A stretch of 64,000 bases of DNA from Halorussus caseinilyticus (GTDB lineage: Archaea; Halobacteriota; Halobacteria; Halobacteriales; Haladaptataceae). The stretch covers positions 248,001 through 312,000 of the forward strand of contig NZ_CP119809.1 of assembly GCF_029338395.1 (NCBI RefSeq), given 5' to 3'. Position numbers and translations under genes: made by a program. This document shows, piece after piece, positions 9,062-16,818 of this stretch; positions within the stretch are counted from its first letter, which is position 1, and the number at the start of each line of letters is the position of its first letter. The notes beneath the pieces were generated by a model. That model did no database searches and had not been told where the DNA came from. It saw only the letters and a program-made list of their open reading frames with translations.

Positions 9062-9457
9062 TCAGTTCTCGGCCGCGACCGGTTGCTGGTCGTACTTGTC
9101 GCGGAACTCCTGAAGCAACTGGCCCATCTTGGCGTACCAGTCGTTGAGCATCCGTTGCATGTCGTCGGCCACCTCGTCGGGGTCGGTCGGCCGGTAGACG
9201 TGGTAGTAGCCGCCCTGTTCGTAGTTGACCTGCTCTTTCTGGACGAATCCGGACTGGAGAAGTCGCTGGATGGACCGGTACGCGGTCGAGCGCTCGCGGT
9301 CTACTCGGTCGGCAACCTCGTCGATAGTCAACGGCTCTTCGGTCTCTACGAGCGCCTGAAAGCACTCCCGGTCGAGTTCCTTCAGCCCGTGGATGCACTC
9401 TAACAGCCCCTCACACTCCATGTCCTTCTGAAGGTATTCAGCCATCGAGTCAGCCAT
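9062..9457 (-). CDS. Cys-containing HTH regulator of the sulfur cluster
   Basis: A 131-residue TrmB/MarR-like winged-helix protein. The start MADSMAEYLQ at 9457 is preferred over the upstream frame because an A/T-rich box lies about 25-35 nt before it. The wing-helix core is TIDEVADRVDRERSTAYRSI followed by a hairpin with GGYYHVYRP. The N-terminus holds three Cys (MECEGLLECIHG, DRECF), placed before the DNA-binding domain, where thiol or persulfide chemistry could alter binding; that is inference. C-terminal helix (DWYAKMGQLLQEFRDKY) is probably the dimer interface. The gene is downstream of the TauE gene and has its own promoter containing a motif shared with two other promoters of the cluster. 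Confidence 0.85.
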   Translation of the reverse strand: MADSMAEYLQKDMECEGLLECIHGLKELDRECFQALVETEEPLTIDEVADRVDRERSTAYRSIQRLLQSGFVQKEQVNYEQGGYYHVYRPTDPDEVADDMQRMLNDWYAKMGQLLQEFRDKYDQQPVAAEN

Positions 9458-9481
9458 TATAGCCGTGGGTAGGAACCAAGC

Positions 9482-9511
9482 ACGTAAAAGGTTTTGCATA
9501 GCTCGTACAAC
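9482..9511 (-). promoter_or_regulatory. Promoter and candidate operator of the sulfur regulator
   Basis: Read on the minus strand, GTTGTACGAGCTATGCAAAA is directly followed by the TATA-like CCTTTTACGT about 25-35 nt before the ATG at 9457. GTTGTRCR also precedes the promoters of the genes starting at 10722 and 13321. Confidence 0.5.
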
Positions 9512-9535
9512 ACTGCGCCGCGCGGTCGCGTCGGC

Positions 9536-10570
9536 TTAGTCGCTGGCCGACGCGACGGGTTCGCTGGTCTCGGCGCGGAGTTCCCGGACGGAACTCACGA
9601 CGACTGCACCGCTGACGAGCAGTGCGGCACCGACGATGATAGCGAGGCTAACCGTGTCCAGCACGGGCATCTCGAAGACGCCGCCGACCTTCCGGACGGC
9701 GACGGCGATAGCGCCCAGCAACAGCATCACGCCGAAGTACACCTTGATGTCGTCCTCCTCGACGAGACCGGTCGCGGCGGCACCGAGTCGCGCCCCGAGC
9801 GCGCTCCCGGCGAGAAGCGGCACTACGATAGAGAGGTTGACCGCGCCGTCCATCGCGTACAGGAAGCTCCCGAGACCGCCCGAGAACACGATTTCGAAGA
9901 GGTCGGTCCCGACTGCGACCGGCACCGGGACGCCGATGAGGTAGAACAGGGCGGGCATCCGGATGAACCCGCCGCCGACGCCGAGGAACCCCGACAGCAG
10001 GCCCGTGGCGAACGCGACGCCGAGAATCATCCAGAGCGAGACCGTCACGCCGCCCCGGAGCGTCATCATCGGGGGGACGTGGTAGGACTGAATAGTCTCG
10101 GCGATGTCCGGGATGTCGTCGGCGTCGAGTTCGTCGTCGCCGTCGGCGTCGTGGCTGACGCCGCCACCGCCACCCGTGACGGCTCTGTGGGTGATGAACA
10201 CGCCGATACCGCCGAGGAGCGCGACGTAGGCTACGCTGACCACCGTGTCGGCCAGACCGGCGTGCTGGAGCCAGTGGAGTCCGATTTTCCCGACTTCGAT
10301 GCCCGCGGTCGTCCCGGCAATCATCAGCACGCCGAGTTTGTAATCGACCTGTCCGAGGTCGCGGTGCTTGAGCGTGGCGATGACGGAGGTACCGAACACG
10401 AACGCGAGTCCGGACGCGACGGCCACGTCGGTCTCGTAGCCCATCACGAGCAACGCGGGCGTGACGAGAAACGACCCGCCCATCCCGAAGAACCCGAACA
10501 GGAGTCCGATGAGTAGCCCGAACCCGGCGAACATGCCCAGCAGGGACGCGGCGATACCGAATATCTCCAT
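9536..10570 (-). CDS. TauE/SafE family sulfur-anion permease
   Basis: A 344-residue membrane protein with eight or more hydrophobic segments. The N-terminal half carries the family motif LFGFFGMGGSFLVTPALL, and the second half the related GFLGVGGGFIRMPALFY. A soluble acidic loop (about residues 135-165) separates the halves, and the C-terminus is acidic. Known members export sulfite, sulfoacetate or related anions. The start at 10570 is 2 nt after the stop of the 49-residue gene at 10573-10722, so these two form an operon. Position among rhodanese, TusA and DsrE genes supports a role moving sulfite or thiosulfate. Confidence 0.92.
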   Translation of the reverse strand: MEIFGIAASLLGMFAGFGLLIGLLFGFFGMGGSFLVTPALLVMGYETDVAVASGLAFVFGTSVIATLKHRDLGQVDYKLGVLMIAGTTAGIEVGKIGLHWLQHAGLADTVVSVAYVALLGGIGVFITHRAVTGGGGGVSHDADGDDELDADDIPDIAETIQSYHVPPMMTLRGGVTVSLWMILGVAFATGLLSGFLGVGGGFIRMPALFYLIGVPVPVAVGTDLFEIVFSGGLGSFLYAMDGAVNLSIVVPLLAGSALGARLGAAATGLVEEDDIKVYFGVMLLLGAIAVAVRKVGGVFEMPVLDTVSLAIIVGAALLVSGAVVVSSVRELRAETSEPVASASD

Positions 10571-10572
10571 CG

Positions 10573-10722
10573 TCAGTCACCCCGGAGGAGTTCCGTGACG
10601 GTCGGTCCGAGCAGTCGCTCTGCGGCCCCGTAGCCGACGTACAGCACGATTGCTTCGAGTAGCACGACGCCTATCAGGAGCGCGGCCCCGACCGGACCCG
10701 TTACGCTTTCAAGCCCGAACAT
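10573..10722 (-). CDS. 49-residue single-span membrane protein (DUF7512-like)
   Basis: A small protein starting MFGLESVTGPVGAA, with one hydrophobic helix (LLIGVVLLEAIVLYVGYG) and a short polar tail ending LLRGD. It is read directly from the reverse complement; the frame is open and ends 2 nt before the TauE start. I recall short haloarchaeal proteins of this type (DUF7512) beside TauE permeases, though the number is unverified. It may be a small subunit or stabiliser of the permease; this is inference from adjacency. Confidence 0.75.
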   Translation of the reverse strand: MFGLESVTGPVGAALLIGVVLLEAIVLYVGYGAAERLLGPTVTELLRGD

Positions 10723-11135
10723 GATTCGTCCACCCCAGTAGTCTTGTATGCTTCATGGATTTCTGTACAACCGTACCTAACTGACTACTCCACTTAACAG
10801 TTTTGGATGGTTTGCACAATACCATATTCCGGTATCCTACGCATGGTTAGGTATAGGTTATGCGTGGCTACGGGTCGGGAATGACGCAAACTGGGCGGGT
10901 GTCGTCCGCACGTGACGAGACGCTTCCGTTCGTCGCGTCGGAGGCGCTCGTCGCGGCCGCTCTCTGCGCGAAGTATATTTCAAAATATAACAATACTACC
11001 ATCGGCTATCCGTCACTCGCCGTTCCGTGACTGTCCGCTCGCGGGGCGGTCGCTCGGTGAGCGTGTGTTTCCCGTTCGAGAACGTCAGCGTCGGTCGGGC
11101 GAATTCGGTCGCAGTGAAGTCGGTCGAAAGTCGAT
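10723..11135. promoter_or_regulatory. Gene-free regulatory region
   Basis: No gene is seen. On the minus strand a TATA-like CATACAAG lies about 25-30 nt before the start at 10722, preceded by GGTTGTACAG (about 10763-10772). A second TTGTGCAA-like site is at about 10812-10818. Near 10839-10865 an imperfect inverted repeat ACGCAT...ATGCGT occurs. A near-palindrome TATATTTCAAAATATA lies at about 10974-10989. Confidence 0.45.
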
Positions 11136-11624
11136 TCAGTCGCTGGTCGGGGTCGCGGCGGCGGCGTCGTCGGTGCGAGCGCGCCAGAGTCCCTGCGCGT
11201 ACGCGCCGAGGAACATCCCGGCGATGGCCAGCAGGATGGGGTAGTTCCCGACGCCGACGCTCGCGTAGGCCGCACCCGGACAGATGCCCGAGATTCCCCA
11301 CCCGACGCCGAAGATGACGCCGCCGGTGAGGACGTTCCGGTCGAACGACTTCAACCGTCGTGCGTAGGGTCGCCCCGTCAGCGGCGCGCGGTCGAGGACG
11401 TGGACGCCAACTGCGAACGCGGTGCCCGCGACCACCGACCCGACGCCGAGTACGAACAGCAGGCCGAAGTCCTCGAACTGGAGGAAGTCCAGCACGACTT
11501 CGGGCCGGGCCATGTGGCTCAGTCCGAGTCCAAATCCGAACACCAGTCCGCCGACCACGATGAGCGGCATGAACAGCGGATGGCGCCCCCGTCCGCCGTC
11601 TGCACCTCCGGTCGGGTCGCTCAC
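11136..11624 (-). CDS. YeeE/YedE transporter half, DUF6691-like
   Basis: A 162-residue membrane protein that looks like the C-terminal half of a YeeE/YedE (TsuA-type thiosulfate) transporter. It starts with GTG at 11624, and that GTGA overlaps the stop of the upstream half. Four or so membrane segments are visible (LIVVGGLVFGFGLGLSHM; GLLFVLGVGSVVAG; GVIFGVGWGISGICPG; AIAGMFLGAYAQGLW). The conserved cysteine motif GICPGAA is present. The partner half is encoded immediately upstream, so the transporter appears to be made from two polypeptides. TsuA-family proteins move thiosulfate along conserved cysteines; substrate here is inferred. Confidence 0.88.
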   Translation of the reverse strand: MSDPTGGADGGRGRHPLFMPLIVVGGLVFGFGLGLSHMARPEVVLDFLQFEDFGLLFVLGVGSVVAGTAFAVGVHVLDRAPLTGRPYARRLKSFDRNVLTGGVIFGVGWGISGICPGAAYASVGVGNYPILLAIAGMFLGAYAQGLWRARTDDAAAATPTSD

Positions 11625-12106
11625 GGCGACACCCCCGCGGCCTGCATCAGTTGGGCGGTCACGATTGCGACTCCGAGGAACGTCGCCACGTTGACCAGCG
11701 AGGTGGGAGCCACCGACCCGACGCCGCAGATGCCGTGGCCGGAGGTACACCCCTTTCCGATTCGAGTGCCGACGCCGACGAGGACGCCGCCGACGAAGAG
11801 GCGCGGCCACGAGACCGAAGTGGTCCAACCGAAGTCGCCGAACGCGAAGGCGTAGATGGCCGCGCCAGCGACGATGCTGAGCGTGAACGCGACCCGCCAG
11901 TCGCGGGAGGCGACGTACTTCGCGCGGTTGAACCGCGGTACGTCGGAGACGTACGACAGCGTCGATTCGAAGAACGTACTCGCTCCGGCCGGAATCGCGG
12001 TGCCGAGGTAGATGGCGGCGGTGCCCAAGCCGATGAGTGCCCCGCCAGCGGCGTACCGCCAGATTCCGTTCGGAAACAAGTCCGCGAACGTTACGAGTGG
12101 TTCCAT
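11621..12106 (-). CDS. YeeE/YedE transporter half, N-terminal type
   Basis: A 161-residue membrane protein with four hydrophobic segments and the family motif GKGCTSGHGICG, whose cysteines are the likely substrate-passing residues. It is 24 nt downstream of the rhodanese-dioxygenase gene and overlaps its partner half by 4 nt, so all three are one operon. The split arrangement is common in archaea and many bacteria. A role in uptake of thiosulfate or another sulfane-sulfur carrier fits the neighbours. Confidence 0.9.
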   Translation of the reverse strand: MEPLVTFADLFPNGIWRYAAGGALIGLGTAAIYLGTAIPAGASTFFESTLSYVSDVPRFNRAKYVASRDWRVAFTLSIVAGAAIYAFAFGDFGWTTSVSWPRLFVGGVLVGVGTRIGKGCTSGHGICGVGSVAPTSLVNVATFLGVAIVTAQLMQAAGVSP

Positions 12107-12130
12107 GGTAGTGTGTCAGTCCTCGATGGT

Positions 12131-13321
12131 TTAGTCGCTAGTCATCGCGTCGGAACTCGCCGCGCAGTTGTTCGGGCCGAGTTCCAACTCGAAGGCTTCT
12201 TCGTCGGTCTGGTCCGCCTGTCCGAGGTTGGTGGCGATGACCTCCTCGTAGTTGGCGGGACGCGGGGGCATGTCAGAGAGGACGAGTTCCACGAACTCGT
12301 CTTCGTCCATCGTGAGCGCGTCCATCTTCTCTTTCAGGTTGCCGATGGTCTCGGTGTAGGTGCCGTCCTCGCGGGTGTCAGCCGCGTCGCTGAAGTGGGC
12401 ACCGCCCACGATAACGTCGTCGTCCAGCGAGAGGACCCGCTCCTGCAACGACTCGTAGAGTTGGCGGGCCGCGTCGGGCGCGCCCTCGTCGCCGCCTTCG
12501 AGGTCCGGTCGGGCCACGCTCTCGGCGAACAGGCCGTCACCGGTCAGGAGAACGGCGTCGTCCACGAGATAGGAGGTCATGCCCGAGGTGTGACCGGGCG
12601 TGAAGACCGTCTCGATTTCCACGTCGCCGACCGCGAAGGTGTCGCCGTCCTCGGCGTGGGTCACCGCGTCGTCGTAGGTGACGCCGCGGTCGATTGCCGC
12701 CGCCGGGAGGACACCCTCGACGCCCTCGTCGGCGAGGGCGCGGACGCCCGACACGTGGTCGGCGTGGACGTGCGTGTCGATTGCGTACGTCAGGTCCGCC
12801 CCGAGCGCCTTGGCGTCCTGCTGGTAGGTGCCGGTGAACGCTCGCAGGGGGTCGATAACCGCGGCCTCGTCGCCGGAGACGACGAGGTAGCTCATACACC
12901 CGCTGGAGGGGCGCTGGTACTGCGCGACGGTGGCGTCGGTGTCGGCGTCTATCTCCACGTACTCGAAGATGCGCGCCCAGCCTTTCATGCCGTCCGCGAG
13001 GTTCTTGGCGTCGTAGCCGCGTTCGATTAGTTCGCCAGCGACGTACTCGCTCGACCCGCCCTTCGCGCAGACGACCGTAATCTCGCGGTCGTCTGGCAAC
13101 TGCTCGAAGACTTCCTCGTCGGGTTCGCCCGCGAGGAACTCGAAGTACGGGACGTTGAGGCTCTCGACGTTCTCGCCGTCGATGGCCCACTCTTCTACGT
13201 CGTCGGGGACGCGCGTATCGAGGACGAACACGTCCTCTCCGGCGTCGATTCGCTCTTTCAGCGTCTCGGGTTCGATGCTTCCGACCTCCACGTCCGGGGT
13301 CGGGAACTCTGGTTCGCTCAT
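12131..13321 (-). CDS. Rhodanese - metallo-beta-lactamase persulfide dioxygenase fusion
   Basis: A 396-residue two-domain enzyme. Residues about 10-120 form a rhodanese domain with the active-site cysteine loop CAKGGSS. Residues about 135-390 form a metallo-beta-lactamase domain with THVHADHVSG, a later GHTSG and TGDGLF, matching the ETHE1/persulfide dioxygenase type. Such fusions oxidise glutathione- or thiol-persulfide to sulfite and pass sulfane sulfur between carriers. A domain order of rhodanese first is the reverse of some bacterial fusions. It heads the operon with the YeeE/YedE halves, and its promoter shares the GTTGTRCR motif with the regulator gene. The ATG at 13321 has a TATA-like CCTTATGTG about 28 nt upstream. 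Confidence 0.93.
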   Translation of the reverse strand: MSEPEFPTPDVEVGSIEPETLKERIDAGEDVFVLDTRVPDDVEEWAIDGENVESLNVPYFEFLAGEPDEEVFEQLPDDREITVVCAKGGSSEYVAGELIERGYDAKNLADGMKGWARIFEYVEIDADTDATVAQYQRPSSGCMSYLVVSGDEAAVIDPLRAFTGTYQQDAKALGADLTYAIDTHVHADHVSGVRALADEGVEGVLPAAAIDRGVTYDDAVTHAEDGDTFAVGDVEIETVFTPGHTSGMTSYLVDDAVLLTGDGLFAESVARPDLEGGDEGAPDAARQLYESLQERVLSLDDDVIVGGAHFSDAADTREDGTYTETIGNLKEKMDALTMDEDEFVELVLSDMPPRPANYEEVIATNLGQADQTDEEAFELELGPNNCAASSDAMTSD

Positions 13322-13348
13322 TACGAGTTAACCTAATCGGACGCTCGC

Positions 13349-13386
13349 ACATAAGGCTTTGCATAGTATTGCGTTAACTGCACAAC
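13349..13386 (-). promoter_or_regulatory. Promoter and candidate operator of the dioxygenase operon
   Basis: On the minus strand GTTGTGCAG (13378-13386), then ATACTATGCAAAG (about 13356-13368), precede a TATA-like CCTTATG. The TATGCAAA and GTTGTRCR elements are both shared with the regulator promoter at 9482-9511. Confidence 0.45.
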
Positions 13387-13598
13387 ATAGATTTGCGGCG
13401 GTCTCGTCGGGTCTCGAACCGGAATACGCTTTATTCGGGGACGAAAACCCGTATTCAACGACTCTATCGTTTCATCGTGCGCGTCAACCGTGGCGGCTTG
13501 GCGTCTGGAACTTGTTCGTCACACCCAAGAACCAACAACCTTATATCCTGCCAGCCGGTATTGCTCGGTACACACAAGATAGACCACTGGTGTTACCA

Positions 13599-13856
13599 AT
13601 GAGTGAAACATACGACGTTACCGAGACGCTAGACGTGAAAGGACAGTCCTGCCCGATGCCCGTCGTCAAGTCCAAGCAAGCGACCGACGACCTCTCGGAG
13701 GGCGACGTGCTGGAAGTCGTCGCCACCGACTCCGGGAGCATGAGCGACATCGAAGGGTGGGCGAACACGACCGACGGCGTGGAACTGCTTGACCAAGCCG
13801 AGTCCGACGAGGGCGGCGAAGCAGTGTTCAAACACTACGTGCGCAAGACCGAATAA
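13599..13856 (+). CDS. tusA: TusA-family sulfur carrier protein
   Basis: An 85-residue protein with the TusA motif GQSCPMPVVKSKQA, whose Cys (residue 19) carries a persulfide. TusA homologues pass sulfur between rhodaneses, DsrE proteins and acceptors such as tRNA thiolation or sulfur-oxidation enzymes. The ATG at 13599 begins the conserved domain; a TATA-like CTTATATCC lies about 55 nt upstream, implying a short leader. It ends one base before the DsrE-like gene, so the pair is an operon divergent from the dioxygenase operon. Confidence 0.93.
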   Translation: MSETYDVTETLDVKGQSCPMPVVKSKQATDDLSEGDVLEVVATDSGSMSDIEGWANTTDGVELLDQAESDEGGEAVFKHYVRKTE

Positions 13857-13857
13857 C

Positions 13858-14442
13858 ATGAGTACGGACACCCCACAGAGTCCCGACCCCGCGGCGAACG
13901 CCGAGGAGGTCGCGGACCTGCAGGCGCGAATCGACGAACTGGAGGAGGAGCTATCGGCGGTCAAGTCCGAGGTGGGCGACGGCCAGAAGAAGATGACCAT
14001 CATCGCCACGAAGGGCACCTTCGACATGGCGTACCCACCGCTCATCCTCGCCAGCACCGCCGCCGCGTTCGGGTGGGACGTTGTGGTCTTCCACACGTTC
14101 TGGGGACTCGACATCCTCCACGAGGAGAAGTCCAAGAACCTCAAGATGAGCGCGGTCGGCAACCCGAGCATGCCGATGCCCAACGCCATCGCCTCGCTCC
14201 CGTTCATGGACTCGATGGCGACCAAGATGATGGAGAAGAAGATAGACGAGCAGGGCACCGCGACCATCGAGGAACTCATCGAGATGTCGCTGGACACCGG
14301 CGTCGATTTGCAGGCCTGCCAGATGACGATGGAACTGATGGACTACGACGAAGCCGAGATGTACGACGACGTGACGACGGGCGTCGGCGCGGCCACCGCG
14401 CTCGAACACATGGCCGACGCCGACATCCAGTTGCTCGTCTGA
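13858..14442 (+). CDS. DsrE/DsrF/DrsH-like sulfur-relay protein
   Basis: A 194-residue protein with an N-terminal coiled-coil (ADLQARIDELEEELSAVKSEV) followed by a DsrE-like fold (MTIIATKGTFDMAYPPLILA). The segment DLQACQMTMELMDY holds the single likely persulfide-bearing Cys. This is the DsrE2 type often found beside TusA and rhodanese, where it accepts or donates sulfane sulfur. It follows tusA by 1 nt. Confidence 0.9.
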   Translation: MSTDTPQSPDPAANAEEVADLQARIDELEEELSAVKSEVGDGQKKMTIIATKGTFDMAYPPLILASTAAAFGWDVVVFHTFWGLDILHEEKSKNLKMSAVGNPSMPMPNAIASLPFMDSMATKMMEKKIDEQGTATIEELIEMSLDTGVDLQACQMTMELMDYDEAEMYDDVTTGVGAATALEHMADADIQLLV

Positions 14443-14731
14443 TTTTTCGGCCACAGAGTAGCACTCATCCAATTTTAGTGGAGTTCTGTGCCTGATTGTC
14501 CGCGATAGCGTCGTACCGCCCGCTACTATTTTGTCGATTTCGGTACTTGTACTGACCCTGCAAGTCGTTAAACTAAATATCGATATAGGAAACCGCCTTC
14601 ATAGGCGAGGAAACTTCGAGTGACTTGAACTGTCCCGGTCTCACTGTCTGAAGGTGGTGAACCCGCCCATCGGAAAAATACTATCAGAAATACAAACTTT
14701 ACGCGCCAATCTGAAGACGTAGAAGAGTGGT

Positions 14732-15523
14732 CTATTGTTCCGGTGCCGTGAGCGTCACTTCGAGGTTGTTGTTCGCTTTGAAGTTGCTGTAGGCGTCGTA
14801 CGCGTTCGCGTCCACGTCGAACGACAGAGTACAACTGCTTCCGGCTTTTTGCCGGATGTCTACACGGCCGAATCGATTCGTCTCGTGCTTGTAGTCTGCA
14901 TCCCCTCCCCAGTCGTACGACCAAGACTGCGAGGTCGAATCGCCGCCCGAGGTAATGAAGGCCGCTACCATTGAGGTTCCGACGGCGACGGGTGCACTCG
15001 CACTGACGGTCGCCAGTGCGATAGCACCGCTAATCACGCTGTTGGCGATTTGGTTGAAATCGTTCTGATCTTTCTGATCTTTCAGTTCTTCGTTCTCGTA
15101 CGTACCGACATACGGGTAGCTGTCTTCGTCCGTAGTAACGCTGATCAGATCGTTTTCGTTCCAATCGACGGAGAGGCTGTCGTTTACGAGCCTGCTTTCT
15201 TCCTGACTCTTGTCTCCGAGTTCGGAGCCTTGGTAGACGATGCTGTGGGAGGAGACTTGAATTCTATGTACGAACACGTCGCTGAAGTCCTCGTCCCAGT
15301 AGCTATTGTACTGTTCGACGTACGCACCGTTTTCGAGCCAGTATTGCTCGCCGAACGTTCCGGACCCTTCTCCATAGTCGTGTGACGATGCCAGTTCGCC
15401 GTCCGATGTCGCTGCCGCTGCCGTCTGACTACCGAGACCTGCGCCAAGCCCGACCACTGTAGCGCCGCCGATTTTCTTGAGGGCTGAACGTCGGTCCACC
15501 GATAGCGGGGTATTTTCGCGCAT
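14732..15523 (-). CDS. Tat-exported protein of unknown function
   Basis: A 263-residue protein starting MRENTPLSVDRRSALKKIG, a twin-arginine signal with a hydrophobic stretch and Ala-rich cleavage region (QTAAAATSDG). The mature part is Trp/Tyr/Asp-rich with one further hydrophobic segment (VISGAIALATVSASAPVAVG) and a beta-rich C-terminus. No family is recognised. An A/T-rich box around 15540-15550 lies the right distance before the ATG at 15523, which is why the longer open frame is not used. Confidence 0.8.
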   Translation of the reverse strand: MRENTPLSVDRRSALKKIGGATVVGLGAGLGSQTAAAATSDGELASSHDYGEGSGTFGEQYWLENGAYVEQYNSYWDEDFSDVFVHRIQVSSHSIVYQGSELGDKSQEESRLVNDSLSVDWNENDLISVTTDEDSYPYVGTYENEELKDQKDQNDFNQIANSVISGAIALATVSASAPVAVGTSMVAAFITSGGDSTSQSWSYDWGGDADYKHETNRFGRVDIRQKAGSSCTLSFDVDANAYDAYSNFKANNNLEVTLTAPEQ

Positions 15524-15792
15524 CGTGTAAATACAACATATAGGAATACTAAAATATATCTTAGGGCATAATATATAATTAATATTTTGCAATAGTAATT
15601 TTATCGATGCAACGTCCCAAGCAACAAGACGCCCGAGATGTGGGTAAGACTACTGCAGTCAACGTAACCAAGCGGTTGCGAGCGGACGATAGTGGGGAAC
15701 TTACGGCCACCAAGATGCGGACACGAAAAGTAAAACGAGGGCCAGTCGAGACCGGTCTATCGGTACGAACGGTACTCGCCCGATGCGCCCGC

Positions 15793-16818
15793 TTACCGCG
15801 CCAACACGTCGAGTTGGTGGGCGACGTACACCAGTTCCCCGCGGTCGATTTGGTCGCGCCGCCGGGCGACCCACGCCGAGAGTCGGTCGTCGTCGATTGC
15901 CGACTCCGCGCGGACCGCGCTCTCGACCATCTCCACGATGCACTGGAGGAAGTAGCCCTCATCGGCGGGGTAGTCGCCGTCGCGCGGGTGGACCACCCAG
16001 TCGGACCCGCCCGCCGCGAGGAGTCCGCCGCTGCCGGACGCCCCGCCGTCGCCCGCGTCGGTGTCTCCGTCGCTTCCGCTACCTCCGTCTCCGTCGCGTC
16101 CGCCGCTCTGCTCTCGGCCGCCGACTGCGGCCGAGAGCAGGCGACGGCCCGCTCTGCTGTCGCCCGTCCGGTCGAGGTGACGGTGGAAGGCCTCGGTGAG
16201 GCGTGCCTCGAACTCGGGGTCGGCCACGGGTTGGAAAATCGTTCCGCGGTCGAAGGTGATTGGGCAGTACGCGAGACCGTCGGGCGCGAGCGCGTCCCGG
16301 AACACCGAGAGCGCGCGGTCGGGGTCCACGAGGTCCACGAAGGCGTGGGCGACCAGCAGGTCCACCGCCTCGTCGGTCGCCGCGAGGTAGTCGAACGCGT
16401 CGGCGGTCCGGAACTCGACTTCGACCCGGCGGCGACCCCGCGAGCAGACGAATCGGCCGTCCGCGCTCGCGTGCTGGTCGTTCGCATCCGCGGCCGCGCT
16501 CGCTCTCGCACGCTCGTCGCTCGCGCGCCCGACCGCGTACCCGAGCGCGCTCGCACGCGTGGGCAGGCGCTCGCGTGCGCACGCGACGTTTTCGCGTTTC
16601 ACGTCGAGCGCGGTGTACGTCACCCGGTTCGGAAGCCACGACCGGCCGAGCAGTCGGACGACGGACGCGCCGATACCCGCCCCGACTTCGAGGACCCGGA
16701 GGGGGTCGTCGCGGGCATCCCGGCCGTCGAGTTCCGCGGCGAGTCGGTCCTCGACGCGGGGGTTGAGCGCCCGTTCGTCCACGGTCCGCTTGGCCGAGAG
16801 GTACCGCTGGAAGTTCAC
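15793..16818 (-). CDS. SAM-dependent methyltransferase
   Basis: A class I methyltransferase of 341 residues. Motif I is LRVLEVGAGIGASVVRLL near residue 40, and the post-I acidic residue lies in YTALDVKRENV. It starts with GTG at 16818, overlapping the stop of the glycosyltransferase, so translation is probably coupled. Two low-complexity insertions stand out: ASDERARASAAADANDQHAS near residue 95, and a Gly/Asp/Ser tract (about residues 240-265) partly encoded by a 14-bp perfect inverted repeat (16108-16140). Substrate unknown; the operon suggests a pterin- or sugar-containing small molecule. Confidence 0.88.
   Translation of the reverse strand: MNFQRYLSAKRTVDERALNPRVEDRLAAELDGRDARDDPLRVLEVGAGIGASVVRLLGRSWLPNRVTYTALDVKRENVACARERLPTRASALGYAVGRASDERARASAAADANDQHASADGRFVCSRGRRRVEVEFRTADAFDYLAATDEAVDLLVAHAFVDLVDPDRALSVFRDALAPDGLAYCPITFDRGTIFQPVADPEFEARLTEAFHRHLDRTGDSRAGRRLLSAAVGGREQSGGRDGDGGSGSDGDTDAGDGGASGSGGLLAAGGSDWVVHPRDGDYPADEGYFLQCIVEMVESAVRAESAIDDDRLSAWVARRRDQIDRGELVYVAHQLDVLAR
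16108..16140. repeat. 14-bp perfect inverted repeat inside methyltransferase gene
   Basis: CTGCTCTCGGCCGC (16108-16121) is matched by its reverse complement at 16127-16140 across 5 nt. It falls near the low-complexity insertion of the methyltransferase. Confidence 0.8.
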
